Below, piece after piece: positions 54,806-61,896 of a stretch of DNA of 64,000 bases; the first letter of the stretch is position 1, and every line of letters starts with the position of its first letter. Made by a program: the position numbers and the translations under genes. The notes beneath the pieces are model-generated. The model was given only the letters and a program-made list of their open reading frames with translations, was not told the DNA's origin and searched no databases. Source of the stretch: Streptomyces sp. NBC_00820 (GTDB lineage Bacteria > Actinomycetota > Actinomycetes > Streptomycetales > Streptomycetaceae); the NCBI RefSeq assembly GCF_036347055.1, contig NZ_CP108882.1, positions 2,679,001-2,743,000 of the forward strand, written 5' to 3'.

Positions 54806-56195
54806 ACGCAAGTCCACGGCCGTCGTGCTCGGCGGCTCCCTCGCCGGTCTGCTCGCGGCCCGCGCCCTTGCCTCGGCCGGCGCCCGGGTGACCGTCGTCG
54901 AGCGGGACGCGCTGCCCGCGGGGCCCGAGCCGCGCAAGGGGCTGCCGCAGGCCCGGCATGTGCACCAGCTGTGGTCCGGCGGCGCGCGGGCGCTGGAGGA
55001 GCTGCTGCCCGGCGCGGTGGAGGGGCTGCTGGCGGCCGGGGTCCGCCGGGTGCCGATGACGACGGACATGGTCGGGCTGTCGCCGTACGGCTGGTACCGG
55101 CGGTGGGAGGAGTCGGCGTACATGCTGCCCGCCGGCCGGGACCTGCTGGACTGGGTGGTACGCCGACTCGTGCTGGCCGACGACCGGATCGAGCTGGTGG
55201 AGCGCGCCGAGGCGGTCGGGCCGACCGGTACGGGGCGGGCGGTGACCGGGGTGCGGGTGCTCCCCCACGACGGCGCCGAGCGCACCCTGCCGGCCGACCT
55301 GGTCGTGGACGCCACCGGGCGCGGCTCCCGTGCCTCCCACTGGCTGGCCGGCCTCGGGCTGCCCGCGGCCGAGCGGCGGGAGGTCGACTCCGGACTGGGG
55401 TACGCCAGCCGGCTGTTCCGGGCGCCCGAGGGTGCACGGGAGGGCTTCCCCGTCGTCAACATCGCCCCCGATCCCCGGGGTTCGGGGACCGGGCGGGGCG
55501 GTGTGCTGCTTCCGGTCGAGGACGGCAAGTGGCTCGTCACCCTCATCGGCGGCCGGGGCGACGAACTGCCCGCCGAGGAGGCGGACTTCCTCCCGTACGC
55601 CCTGGACCGGCTGCGGCATCCGCTGCTCGGGGAGCTGCTGGCGCACGCGGAACCACTGAGCGGGGTGACGGTCACCAGGACCACGGCCAACCGCCGCCAC
55701 TTCTACGAGCGGGCCGCGCGCTGGCCGGAGGGGTTCGTGGTCCTCGGGGACGCGGTGTGCGCGCTGAACCCGGTGTACGGGCACGGGATGGCGCTCGCCG
55801 CGCAGTCCGCGCTGGCGCTGCGTGAGGTGGCGCTGCGGCGGGGCGGGGTCGGTGCGGCCGGGCTGTCGCGGCACGTCCAGAAGGCGGTCGGGCGCTCGGT
55901 GCGGGCGGGCTGGGATCTCGCGATCGGCTCGGACGTCTTCTACCCCGGTGCCACGGAGGCCGGTCCCACCCTGCGGGACCGGGTGCTCTCCGCGTACGTC
56001 GACCGTCTGCTGTACACCGCCACGGGCAACGGGCGCATCGCGCGGCGTATGACCGACGTGACGTCGTTGCAGCGGGGGGCGGAGAGTTTGCTGTCGCCTG
56101 CCGTGCTTTTGGCTGCCGCGGTGGGGCCGGTGAAGGAGCCTTTGGCTGGGCCGCCGTTGAGTTTGGCGGAGTGGGAGGCGGCGGGGGTTCGGTAG
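54798..56195 (+). CDS. FAD-dependent monooxygenase/oxidoreductase
   Basis: A 465-residue flavoprotein of the PHBH/tryptophan-halogenase-like fold. VVLGGSLAGLLAARALASAG (8-27) is the Rossmann FAD motif, VVERDALP follows, and FVVLGDAVCALNPVYGHGM near 313 is the second FAD motif (GD). LPADLVVDATGRGSRA is the DG-type middle motif. It probably oxidises an aromatic or polyketide-like substrate. ATG at 54798 overlaps the MAB_1171c-like gene by eight bases; an upstream ATG at 54765 is less likely. Last gene of the operon; the 97-bp repeat array lies downstream. Confidence 0.86.
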   Translation: MSERKSTAVVLGGSLAGLLAARALASAGARVTVVERDALPAGPEPRKGLPQARHVHQLWSGGARALEELLPGAVEGLLAAGVRRVPMTTDMVGLSPYGWYRRWEESAYMLPAGRDLLDWVVRRLVLADDRIELVERAEAVGPTGTGRAVTGVRVLPHDGAERTLPADLVVDATGRGSRASHWLAGLGLPAAERREVDSGLGYASRLFRAPEGAREGFPVVNIAPDPRGSGTGRGGVLLPVEDGKWLVTLIGGRGDELPAEEADFLPYALDRLRHPLLGELLAHAEPLSGVTVTRTTANRRHFYERAARWPEGFVVLGDAVCALNPVYGHGMALAAQSALALREVALRRGGVGAAGLSRHVQKAVGRSVRAGWDLAIGSDVFYPGATEAGPTLRDRVLSAYVDRLLYTATGNGRIARRMTDVTSLQRGAESLLSPAVLLAAAVGPVKEPLAGPPLSLAEWEAAGVR

Positions 56196-56233
56196 GTCGG
56201 GGGGCCTTGGGGGGCCTTTTTTGGAGGCGCTTT

Positions 56234-56580
56234 CGGGTGCGGGTCCGTTGTGGCCGGTCGCGCAGTTCCCCGCGCCCCTTGGGGGGTTGGGGGGCGGGTC
56301 GGCTGGGGGGCGGCCGGGGTTTTCCGCAGTCGGGTGCGGGTCCGTTGTGGCTGGGCGCGCAGTTCCCCGCGCCCCTTAAGGGGTTGGGGTGCGGGTTGGC
56401 TGTCGGGGCGGCCGGGGTTTTCCCCGGTCGGGTGCGGGTCCGTCGTGGCTGAGCGCGCAGTTCCCCGCGCCCCTTGGGGGGTTGGGGGGCGGGTCGGCCG
56501 GGGGCGGGCCGGGGTTGTTCGTTTTCGGGTGCGGGTCCGTTGTGGTTGGGCGCGCAGTTCCCCGCGCCCCTTGCGGCGGC
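56234..56580. repeat. Four tandem copies of a ~97-bp Streptomyces repeat
   Basis: CGGGTGCGGGTCCG begins at 56234, 56331, 56429 and 56526 (periods 97, 98, 97). Each unit has the core GCGCAGTTCCCCGCGCCCCT (56260, 56357, 56455, 56552), then G-rich sequence such as GGGGGGTTGGGG. Such cores are common between Streptomyces genes. The 392-bp gap between the FAD enzyme and lactonase genes holds nothing else. The G-runs could form G-quadruplexes, and the core may act as a terminator. Confidence 0.85.
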
Positions 56581-56587
56581 CGGGGAT

Positions 56588-57439
56588 TCAGGTGGGGAAG
56601 GGGGGTTGGGGGAGGCCTTGGGATGTGTTGGGGATGATCAGGAGTGAGCCTGCGAGGGGGTCGGAGGTGGGGAGGCCTTCGCGGGCTGTTGTGACGTAGA
56701 GGTCGGTGAGGTCGGGGCCGCCGAAGGCGCAGGCTGTCGTGCGCGGGGTGGGGAGGGTGATGACCCGGTCCAGCTTGCCGGCGGGCGTGTAGCGGCGGAC
56801 CGCTCCGCCGTCCCACAGGGCGACCCAGACACACCCCTCCGCGTCGACCGTGAGCCCGTCGGGATAGCCCGCGCCCTCCTCGATCTCGGCCAGCGGGCGC
56901 CGGTTGCGGATGCCGCCGCCGTCACCGTCGTGGTCGAAGACGTCGACGCGCCGGGTGGGGCTGTCGACGTAGTACATCAGGCGGCCGTCCGGGCTCCAGC
57001 CCGTCCCGTTGCTGACGGTGACGTCCACCGGCACGGTCTCCACCGTGCCGGCGCCGGTCAGCCGGCTCAGCGTGCCGCCTCCAGGTGCCTCGTCGTAGCG
57101 CATGGTGCCGGCCCAGAGGGAGCCGTCGGGGGCGACGGCGGCGTCGTTGGCGCGGCGGCCGGGGACGGGCTCGTGGTGGAGCCAGCGGAAGGTGTCGTCG
57201 GGGTCGAGCAGGCCGACGCCGTCCCGCAGGTTCAGCACCAGGCCGCCGCCCGCGCGAGGCTTCGCGGCGCCGACGTGCTGCTCCGTCGTACGGACCGTGC
57301 GGCGGCCGGTGGCGGGGTCGTAGGTGTGCACGCGCATGCCCAGGATGTCCACCCAGAGCAGGCGCCCGGTCGCCGAGTCCCAGGTCGGGCCCTCGCCGAG
57401 TGCCGCCTCCGCCCGTACCGCGACCTCGTAGCCCGTCAT
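56588..57439 (-). CDS. SMP-30/gluconolactonase/LRE-family lactonase
   Basis: A 283-residue six-bladed beta-propeller that opens sugar lactones. LGEGPTWD (Glu ligand, near 18), RRANDAAVAPDGSLWAGTM (Asn/Asp, near 100-115), VSNGTGWSPDG and YPDGLTVDAEGCVWVA give the metal-binding propeller signature. ATG at 57439 overlaps the IclR stop by four bases (ATGA), so it is translated after the regulator. It probably hydrolyses the lactone made by a sugar dehydrogenase, giving a substrate for a dehydratase like the one at 39.3 kb; this link is inferred. Its 3' end faces the 97-bp repeat array. Confidence 0.92.
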   Translation of the reverse strand: MTGYEVAVRAEAALGEGPTWDSATGRLLWVDILGMRVHTYDPATGRRTVRTTEQHVGAAKPRAGGGLVLNLRDGVGLLDPDDTFRWLHHEPVPGRRANDAAVAPDGSLWAGTMRYDEAPGGGTLSRLTGAGTVETVPVDVTVSNGTGWSPDGRLMYYVDSPTRRVDVFDHDGDGGGIRNRRPLAEIEEGAGYPDGLTVDAEGCVWVALWDGGAVRRYTPAGKLDRVITLPTPRTTACAFGGPDLTDLYVTTAREGLPTSDPLAGSLLIIPNTSQGLPQPPFPT

Positions 57440-58209
57440 GCCGCCCCCCGGTGTCCGAGCCGCTCGGACAGTTCCGCCGCGCCCTTCGCGGCCAACTGCT
57501 CCAGCTCCGCGCGCCGTTCGTCGCTCCAGCGGATCATCGGGACGGAGATGGACAGGGCGGCGACGACCTGCCCGGCCCGGTCGCGCACCGGCGCGGCCAC
57601 GCAGCTGACGTCCGGGTTGGACTCGCGGTTCTCCACGGCGACGCCCCGGCGGCGGATCTCCGCGAGAGCGGTCCGCAGGACGGCGGGGTCGGTGATGCTG
57701 TTCGGGGTCATCGCGGTCAGTGCGGTGCCGTCCGGGATCCGCTCGGCCAGCTCCCCCTCGGGCAGCGCGGCCAGCAGCATCTTGCCGACCGACGTGCAGT
57801 GGGCGGGGAGGCGACGGCCCGCGGCGGAGACCATGCGCACCGCGTGCGTGGAGTCGACCTTGGCGATGTAGATGACGTCGGTGTCCTCGAGGATGGCCAC
57901 GTGCACCGTCTCGTCGCAGGTCTCGGCGACCGAGCGGGCGACCTGCCGGCCCTCGGCCGCGAGGTCGAGCTGCTCGGCGTAACGGCTGCCGAGCTGGTAG
58001 GGGCGGACGCCGAGCCGGTACCGGCCGGGCTGTCCGGGCGCGGGCACGATGTACGAGCGGGCTGCGAGTGTGGTGACGAGTTCGTGCACGGTGGTGCGCG
58101 GCAGTTCGAGCCGGCGCACGATGTCGGGGGCGGAGAGTGTCCCGTCCCCGTCGAGGAACAGCTCGAGTATGTCCAGAGCCCGGGTCACGGCGGGCACGAG
58201 GCGTCCCAC
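57436..58209 (-). CDS. IclR family transcriptional regulator
   Basis: A 257-residue repressor. The winged HTH is LSAPDIVRRLELPRTTVHELVTTL (about 24-47). A ligand-binding GAF-like domain runs from about 85 to the end with CTSVGKMLLAALPEGE and VAAPVRDRAGQVVAALSISVP, the IclR signatures. GTG at 58209 follows GGGAGGGGCTGGAC; a frame to 58308 would add 33 non-conserved residues. Translationally coupled to the lactonase gene. A site 32 bases upstream matches one in the sugar-acid dehydratase promoter, so it is a good candidate regulator of both. Confidence 0.92.
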   Translation of the reverse strand: MGRLVPAVTRALDILELFLDGDGTLSAPDIVRRLELPRTTVHELVTTLAARSYIVPAPGQPGRYRLGVRPYQLGSRYAEQLDLAAEGRQVARSVAETCDETVHVAILEDTDVIYIAKVDSTHAVRMVSAAGRRLPAHCTSVGKMLLAALPEGELAERIPDGTALTAMTPNSITDPAVLRTALAEIRRRGVAVENRESNPDVSCVAAPVRDRAGQVVAALSISVPMIRWSDERRAELEQLAAKGAAELSERLGHRGAA

Positions 58210-58240
58210 GTCCAGCCCCTCCCTTGTGTCTAAGGAACCT

Positions 58241-58258
58241 GCGTTCGAGATTTCAACA
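58241..58258 (-). promoter_or_regulatory. Candidate IclR operator
   Basis: TGTTGAAATCTCGAACGC on the minus strand matches TGACGAAATATCGAACGG at 39315-39332 in 14 of 18 positions. ACCTG and CAGGT flank it as a dyad. It lies just upstream of the IclR gene, where autorepression would be expected. Confidence 0.6.
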
Positions 58259-58340
58259 GGTGATCGGCATGACGAACACAGGCTAGCCAGGGTGGAGTAC
58301 ACGGGCAACGGCCGCGCCCGGGACGGGCACCATGGGTGGC

Positions 58341-58937
58341 ATGGATCTCGACTTCCAGCTGGTGCTGCTGCGCCGCATGGCCGACCACAACCCGGACCTG
58401 GTGGAGGAGGCCCGGCACCGGCTGGGCGCGTCGGCCGCGGACATGCGGGAGGCGAACAGGCGCTGGCAGGCCATGGTCCACTCCCCCAGGTCCCGGTCCG
58501 CCGCCGCCCTCCCCCAAGTTCTCGGCTCCGCTCGAACAGGGGGGACCCCCATCCGCTCGGTGCTGGGCAGGCCGGAGTCCGTGCTCCCGCGCCGCCTCGG
58601 CGACGTCGACTGCGAGGCCTGGCAGTGGACGCTGCCGCTCTGGCCCGACCTGCGCTTCGAGGTGCTGGTCTCCCCCGACGGCGCGGTCTGGAACGAGTGG
58701 CTGGTGCGCGCGCCGGACGCCCCGGCCCCCGGCCTGCGCACCCTGGACGACCTCACCCCGTGGTCCTGCACGGTGGACGAGGCCGCCCGCGCCTTCGCCC
58801 CGGCCCGCCCGCTGCAGGGGACGGCACCGTCCCGGTGGGGGCTGGCCTTCACCGCGCCCGACCGGGACGGCGTACCGCGGGAGGTAGCCGCCGAGTTCAC
58901 CTGGGGGCTGCTGCAGCGGACGGCGGTCCGGGACTGA
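58341..58937 (+). CDS. Conserved hypothetical protein carrying an intragenic palindromic repeat
   Basis: A 198-residue soluble protein I do not recognise. It opens with helical [26 protein letters not shown], followed by a [29 protein letters not shown] beta-like core and a C-terminal [10 protein letters not shown]. Codons around residues 56-70 are formed by a palindromic Streptomyces repeat (58508-58550) that keeps frame, giving [17 protein letters not shown] at 58341 is used; ATG 58332 three codons earlier is equally possible. Divergent from the IclR operon, with 131 bp between. Function unknown. Confidence 0.65.
   Translation: MDLDFQLVLLRRMADHNPDLVEEARHRLGASAADMREANRRWQAMVHSPRSRSAAALPQVLGSARTGGTPIRSVLGRPESVLPRRLGDVDCEAWQWTLPLWPDLRFEVLVSPDGAVWNEWLVRAPDAPAPGLRTLDDLTPWSCTVDEAARAFAPARPLQGTAPSRWGLAFTAPDRDGVPREVAAEFTWGLLQRTAVRD
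58508..58550. repeat. Palindromic repeat element inside a coding region
   Basis: CCTCCCCCAAGTTC, a short GC loop region, GAACAGGGGGG and GGGACCCCC form a hairpin of the type usually seen between Streptomyces genes. Here it lies within the hypothetical gene and is in frame. Confidence 0.7.
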
Positions 58938-58948
58938 GCGCGGCCGCC

Positions 58949-59779
58949 TCAGGCGTCGAAGGCCGTGTCCCGGGACCGCTTCTCCCAGGCGGCGATGTCG
59001 TCACGGACCTGGTCGAGGTGGGTGAGGACGGCGCCGACCCCGTCGTCGCCGAGCGGCAGCCGGAGCGGGGTCCGCTCAGCGTCCAGCGCGGCGAGGACGA
59101 CGGCGGCCGCCTTCGCCGGGTCGCCGGGCGGGGTGCCCTCGTCTCCGCTGAGGAAACCGCGGGTCCGGCTCACCGTGGCGTACACCCCGGAGTCCGCGCT
59201 GACCCCGGGCCGGCCGGCGTCGAAGAGCTTGGTCCGGAATCCACCGGGCTCCACGATCAGCACCTTGACGCCGAACTCCCGCACCTCGTCGGCCAGCGCC
59301 TCGGACATGCCCTCCAGCGCGAACTTGGTCCCGCTGTAGGCCCCGAAGCCCGCGAAGGACATCTGGCCGCCCATGCTGCTCATCTGCACGATCGCGCCCG
59401 AGCGCCGTTCCCGCATGTGCGGCAGCACCGCGCGCACCAGGGCCGCCGGGCCGAAGACGTGCAGGTCGAACAGGTCCCGCAGTTCCTGGTCGGTGGTCTC
59501 CTCGACCGCGCCGACATGGGTGCGTCCCGCGTTGTTGACCAGCACGTCGATCCGCCCGTGCCGGGCCACCGCGCCCTGGACGGCCGCCTCGATCGCGGCC
59601 GTGTCGGTGACGTCCAGGCGCAGCGCCTCCACCTGGTCGGGATGGGCGGCGACCAGGTCGTCGAGCCCCTCGGTGTGCCGGGCGGCACCGATCACGACAT
59701 CACCGGCGGCGACGGCCGCCTCCGTGATCGCGCGGCCCAGGCCGCTGCTCGCACCCGTCACCAGCCATACCTTGTTCAC
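58949..59779 (-). CDS. Short-chain dehydrogenase/reductase
   Basis: A 276-residue classical SDR. The NAD(P) motif is T8GASSGLG. NNAG follows at about 84-87, the catalytic Ser lies in IVQMSSMGG and the Tyr-Lys in AYSGTKFALEG. The GTG at 59779 follows GGGGAG with a 5-base gap and starts just before the cofactor motif as expected; the longer frame to 59983 is low-complexity Gly/Ala and spans tandem repeats, so it is not used. Substrate unknown. Divergent from the MerR-PP2C gene by 340 bp. Confidence 0.92.
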   Translation of the reverse strand: MNKVWLVTGASSGLGRAITEAAVAAGDVVIGAARHTEGLDDLVAAHPDQVEALRLDVTDTAAIEAAVQGAVARHGRIDVLVNNAGRTHVGAVEETTDQELRDLFDLHVFGPAALVRAVLPHMRERRSGAIVQMSSMGGQMSFAGFGAYSGTKFALEGMSEALADEVREFGVKVLIVEPGGFRTKLFDAGRPGVSADSGVYATVSRTRGFLSGDEGTPPGDPAKAAAVVLAALDAERTPLRLPLGDDGVGAVLTHLDQVRDDIAAWEKRSRDTAFDA

Positions 59780-60119
59780 GGCAACTCCCCGCAAGTCCGT
59801 AGATCCTCGTGAGGCCTCGGCTCCGGCACCTGCTTCGGTATCCGCTCCGGCACCTGCTTCGGTACCCGCTCCGATACGTGCTGCGGCACCTGCTCCGGTC
59901 CCTGCTTCGGCCCCTGCCTTCCTGGCACGCCTCAGCCTGCCGCCCGAAGCCGTCGCCCGTCCAAGACCCACGGTGATAGCCATCGGTCATGACCCGGCCG
60001 GCCCCCCGCGGGGCCGCGAACCCGCGGAACCGGACAGCCCTCTTGACCTTCCCCTTCGGTGAAGCCCCAGCATCGGTGGCGAGCGAGGAACGCGAGGTCC
60101 TGATGACGCCGAGGTACCC
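59780..60119. other. 340-bp divergent region with four 24-bp repeats
   Basis: Between the SDR and MerR-PP2C genes. Four imperfect 24-bp units start at 59821, 59845, 59869 and 59893 with a CTCCGGCACCTGCTTCGGTA-type sequence, each of two similar 12-bp halves. The rest is ordinary GC-rich DNA with AGGTCCTGATGACGCCGAGG near the MerR-PP2C start. Confidence 0.6.
59821..59916. repeat. Four imperfect 24-bp tandem repeats
   Basis: Units at 59821, 59845, 59869 and 59893. The first two differ at one base; the others have more changes. Each unit is itself a pair of related 12-mers (CTCCGGCACCTG and CTTCGGTATCCG). In the minus frame they would encode an Ala/Gly/Glu repeat, which the SDR start makes non-coding. 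Confidence 0.8.
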
Positions 60120-61193
60120 ATGGAACCGCTGACGATCGGCGCCTTCGCCAAGGCCTGCCGGCTGACCCCCAAGGCCCTGCGGCTGTACGACGAGCTGGGG
60201 TTGCTGCGGCCCGCCCGGGTCGACCCGGACACCGGCTACCGGTACTACGCCGTCGAGCAGTTGCCGCGGGCCCGGCTCGTGGCCTGGCTGCGAAGGCTGG
60301 GCATGCCGCTGGCGGAGATCCGCACGGTGTGTGCCCTGGACACGGCCGGGGCCGCGCGGGAGATCCGCGCCTACTGGGCGCGTGTCGAGGCGGAGACGGC
60401 CGCACGGCGGGACCTCGCCGCGTTCCTCGTCGACCAGCTGACCACAGAGTCACGAAGGGACCCCACCACCATGCTGGAACTGCGTTACGCCGCCCGGTCC
60501 GACCGGGGGCTCGTCCGCCCCGCCAACCAGGACACCGTGTACGCGGGCCGCAGGCTGCTCGCCGTGGCCGACGGCTTCGGCCCGGCCGGGGCGCCCGCGA
60601 GCAGCGCCGCCGTGGAGTCGCTGCGGTTCCTCGACGAGGGAGCGGAGCCGGCCGCCGGCAGCGTACTGAACCTGCTGGAGGAGGCCGTACGGGGAGCGGA
60701 CGAGGCGATACGGGAGCTGGCGGCCGACGGCGAGGAGCAGGCCGGCACGACGCTGACCGCGCTGCTGTGGGCGGGGCCGAAGCTGGCGCTCGTGCACATC
60801 GGGGACTCGCGGGCGTATCTGCTGCGGGACGGTGAGCTGTTCCGGATCACCCACGACCACAGCGTCGTCCAGTCCCTGATCGACGAGGGGCGGCTGGCGC
60901 CGGAGGAGGCCGCCAGTCATCCGCAGCGGGCCCTGCTGCTGAAGGCCCTCGGCTCCGGCGCGGCCCCGCTGCCGGACCTGCGGCTGCACGAGGCGCGGGC
61001 CGGCGACCGGTACCTGCTCTGCTCGGACGGGTTGACCTCGGTCGTCCCGGACGGGCGGATCAAGGAGCTGCTCGCCGCCGAGGACGCCGTCGGGGCGCTG
61101 ATCGACGAGGCCAACGCGGCGGGCGGTCCCGACAACGTGAGCTGTGCCGTGGCCGATGTCGTTGTCTCCACGGGGCCGGTGCCCGTCGGGTAG
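60120..61193 (+). CDS. MerR-type DNA-binding domain fused to a PP2C protein phosphatase
   Basis: A 357-residue fusion. Residues 4-70 are a MerR winged HTH (LTIGAFAKACRLTPKALRLYDELGLL, then RYYAVEQLPRARLV). About 78-110 form the antiparallel coiled coil. Residues 118-350 are a full PP2C Ser/Thr phosphatase: RPANQD138, AD151GFG, GTTLTALL, HIGDSRAYLLRDG, CSDGL (301-305) and GGPDN (336-340). All metal-binding aspartates are present, so it should be active. No effector-binding (GyrI) domain exists, and the phosphatase replaces it. A Met at residue 118 begins the phosphatase part but has no ribosome-binding site. ATG at 60120. Confidence 0.9.
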   Translation: MEPLTIGAFAKACRLTPKALRLYDELGLLRPARVDPDTGYRYYAVEQLPRARLVAWLRRLGMPLAEIRTVCALDTAGAAREIRAYWARVEAETAARRDLAAFLVDQLTTESRRDPTTMLELRYAARSDRGLVRPANQDTVYAGRRLLAVADGFGPAGAPASSAAVESLRFLDEGAEPAAGSVLNLLEEAVRGADEAIRELAADGEEQAGTTLTALLWAGPKLALVHIGDSRAYLLRDGELFRITHDHSVVQSLIDEGRLAPEEAASHPQRALLLKALGSGAAPLPDLRLHEARAGDRYLLCSDGLTSVVPDGRIKELLAAEDAVGALIDEANAAGGPDNVSCAVADVVVSTGPVPVG

Positions 61194-61203
61194 AAGTGAG
61201 CGT

Positions 61204-61821
61204 GTGGCGATTCACGGCACCGACGCGTACGCCGATCAGGACGGCCTCCCGCCTCTCGTGCGGGAGGCGCTGGCCGTCGCCCGCGCCCAGGACTTCCCGT
61301 ACTCCTGCCGCCCCGAACAGGGCCGTCTGCTGCGCGTGTTGGCGGGCGGCGCCCGGACGCGCATCGCCGAGACCGGTACCGGACTCGGCGTCGGGCCGGC
61401 CTGGCCGGCCTCGGGAGCCGCCCCGGGGACACGGCTGTACAGCGTGGAGCGGGACCCGGAGCGGGCCCGGCTCGCCGCCGGGGTGTTCGCGGGGAGCCCG
61501 CAGGTGGAGGTGCTTCGCGGCGACTGGCGGCGCGTCGAGGCGTACGGCCCCTTCGACCTGCTCGTGCTCGACGGCGGCGGGCAGGGCAAGGTGCCCGGGG
61601 ACACGTTCGCCGACGTCGAGCGGCTGCTGGCGCCCGGCGGGACGGTCGTCGTGGACGACTTCACCCCGGCCGCGAGTTGGCCGCCCCGCCACGAGCGCGC
61701 TCTCGACCTCGCCCGGCTGCACTGGCTGGAGCATCCCTCCCTGCGCGCCACCGAGCTGCGTCTCGCGGCCGACCTGAGCACGGTCGTCGGGACGAGGCCG
61801 CCGGTGCGGGAACTGGTGTAG
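61204..61821 (+). CDS. SAM-dependent O-methyltransferase-like protein
   Basis: A 205-residue class I methyltransferase fold. ETGTGLGVGPAW (about 59-70) is motif I, YSVERDPERARLAAGVF motif II, and DLLVLDGGGQGKV motif IV. The O-methyltransferase_24/3 type is likely, though the catalytic metal residues are not obvious. The GTG at 61204 lies 10 bp after the MerR-PP2C gene stop; the reading frame from 61144 overlaps it and is rejected. Same-strand spacing suggests co-transcription with both neighbours, which leads to malonyl-CoA synthetase 75 bp later. Confidence 0.83.
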   Translation: MAIHGTDAYADQDGLPPLVREALAVARAQDFPYSCRPEQGRLLRVLAGGARTRIAETGTGLGVGPAWPASGAAPGTRLYSVERDPERARLAAGVFAGSPQVEVLRGDWRRVEAYGPFDLLVLDGGGQGKVPGDTFADVERLLAPGGTVVVDDFTPAASWPPRHERALDLARLHWLEHPSLRATELRLAADLSTVVGTRPPVRELV

Positions 61822-61896
61822 GAAGGGGTTGTCGTCAGCCGTGGCCGCGACCACCAACACGGCCACGGGTTCAGTCACAGCGAAGGAGTGCGCCGC

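Noticed and set aside
56234..56580. CRISPR array
   Set aside because: The repeats are 97 bp apart with no unique spacers; whole units are duplicated and no cas gene is near.
58949..59983. SDR with a 68-residue Gly/Ala N-terminus
   Set aside because: The extension is the translation of 24-bp DNA repeats; a GTG with GGGGAG at 59779 gives the correct SDR length.
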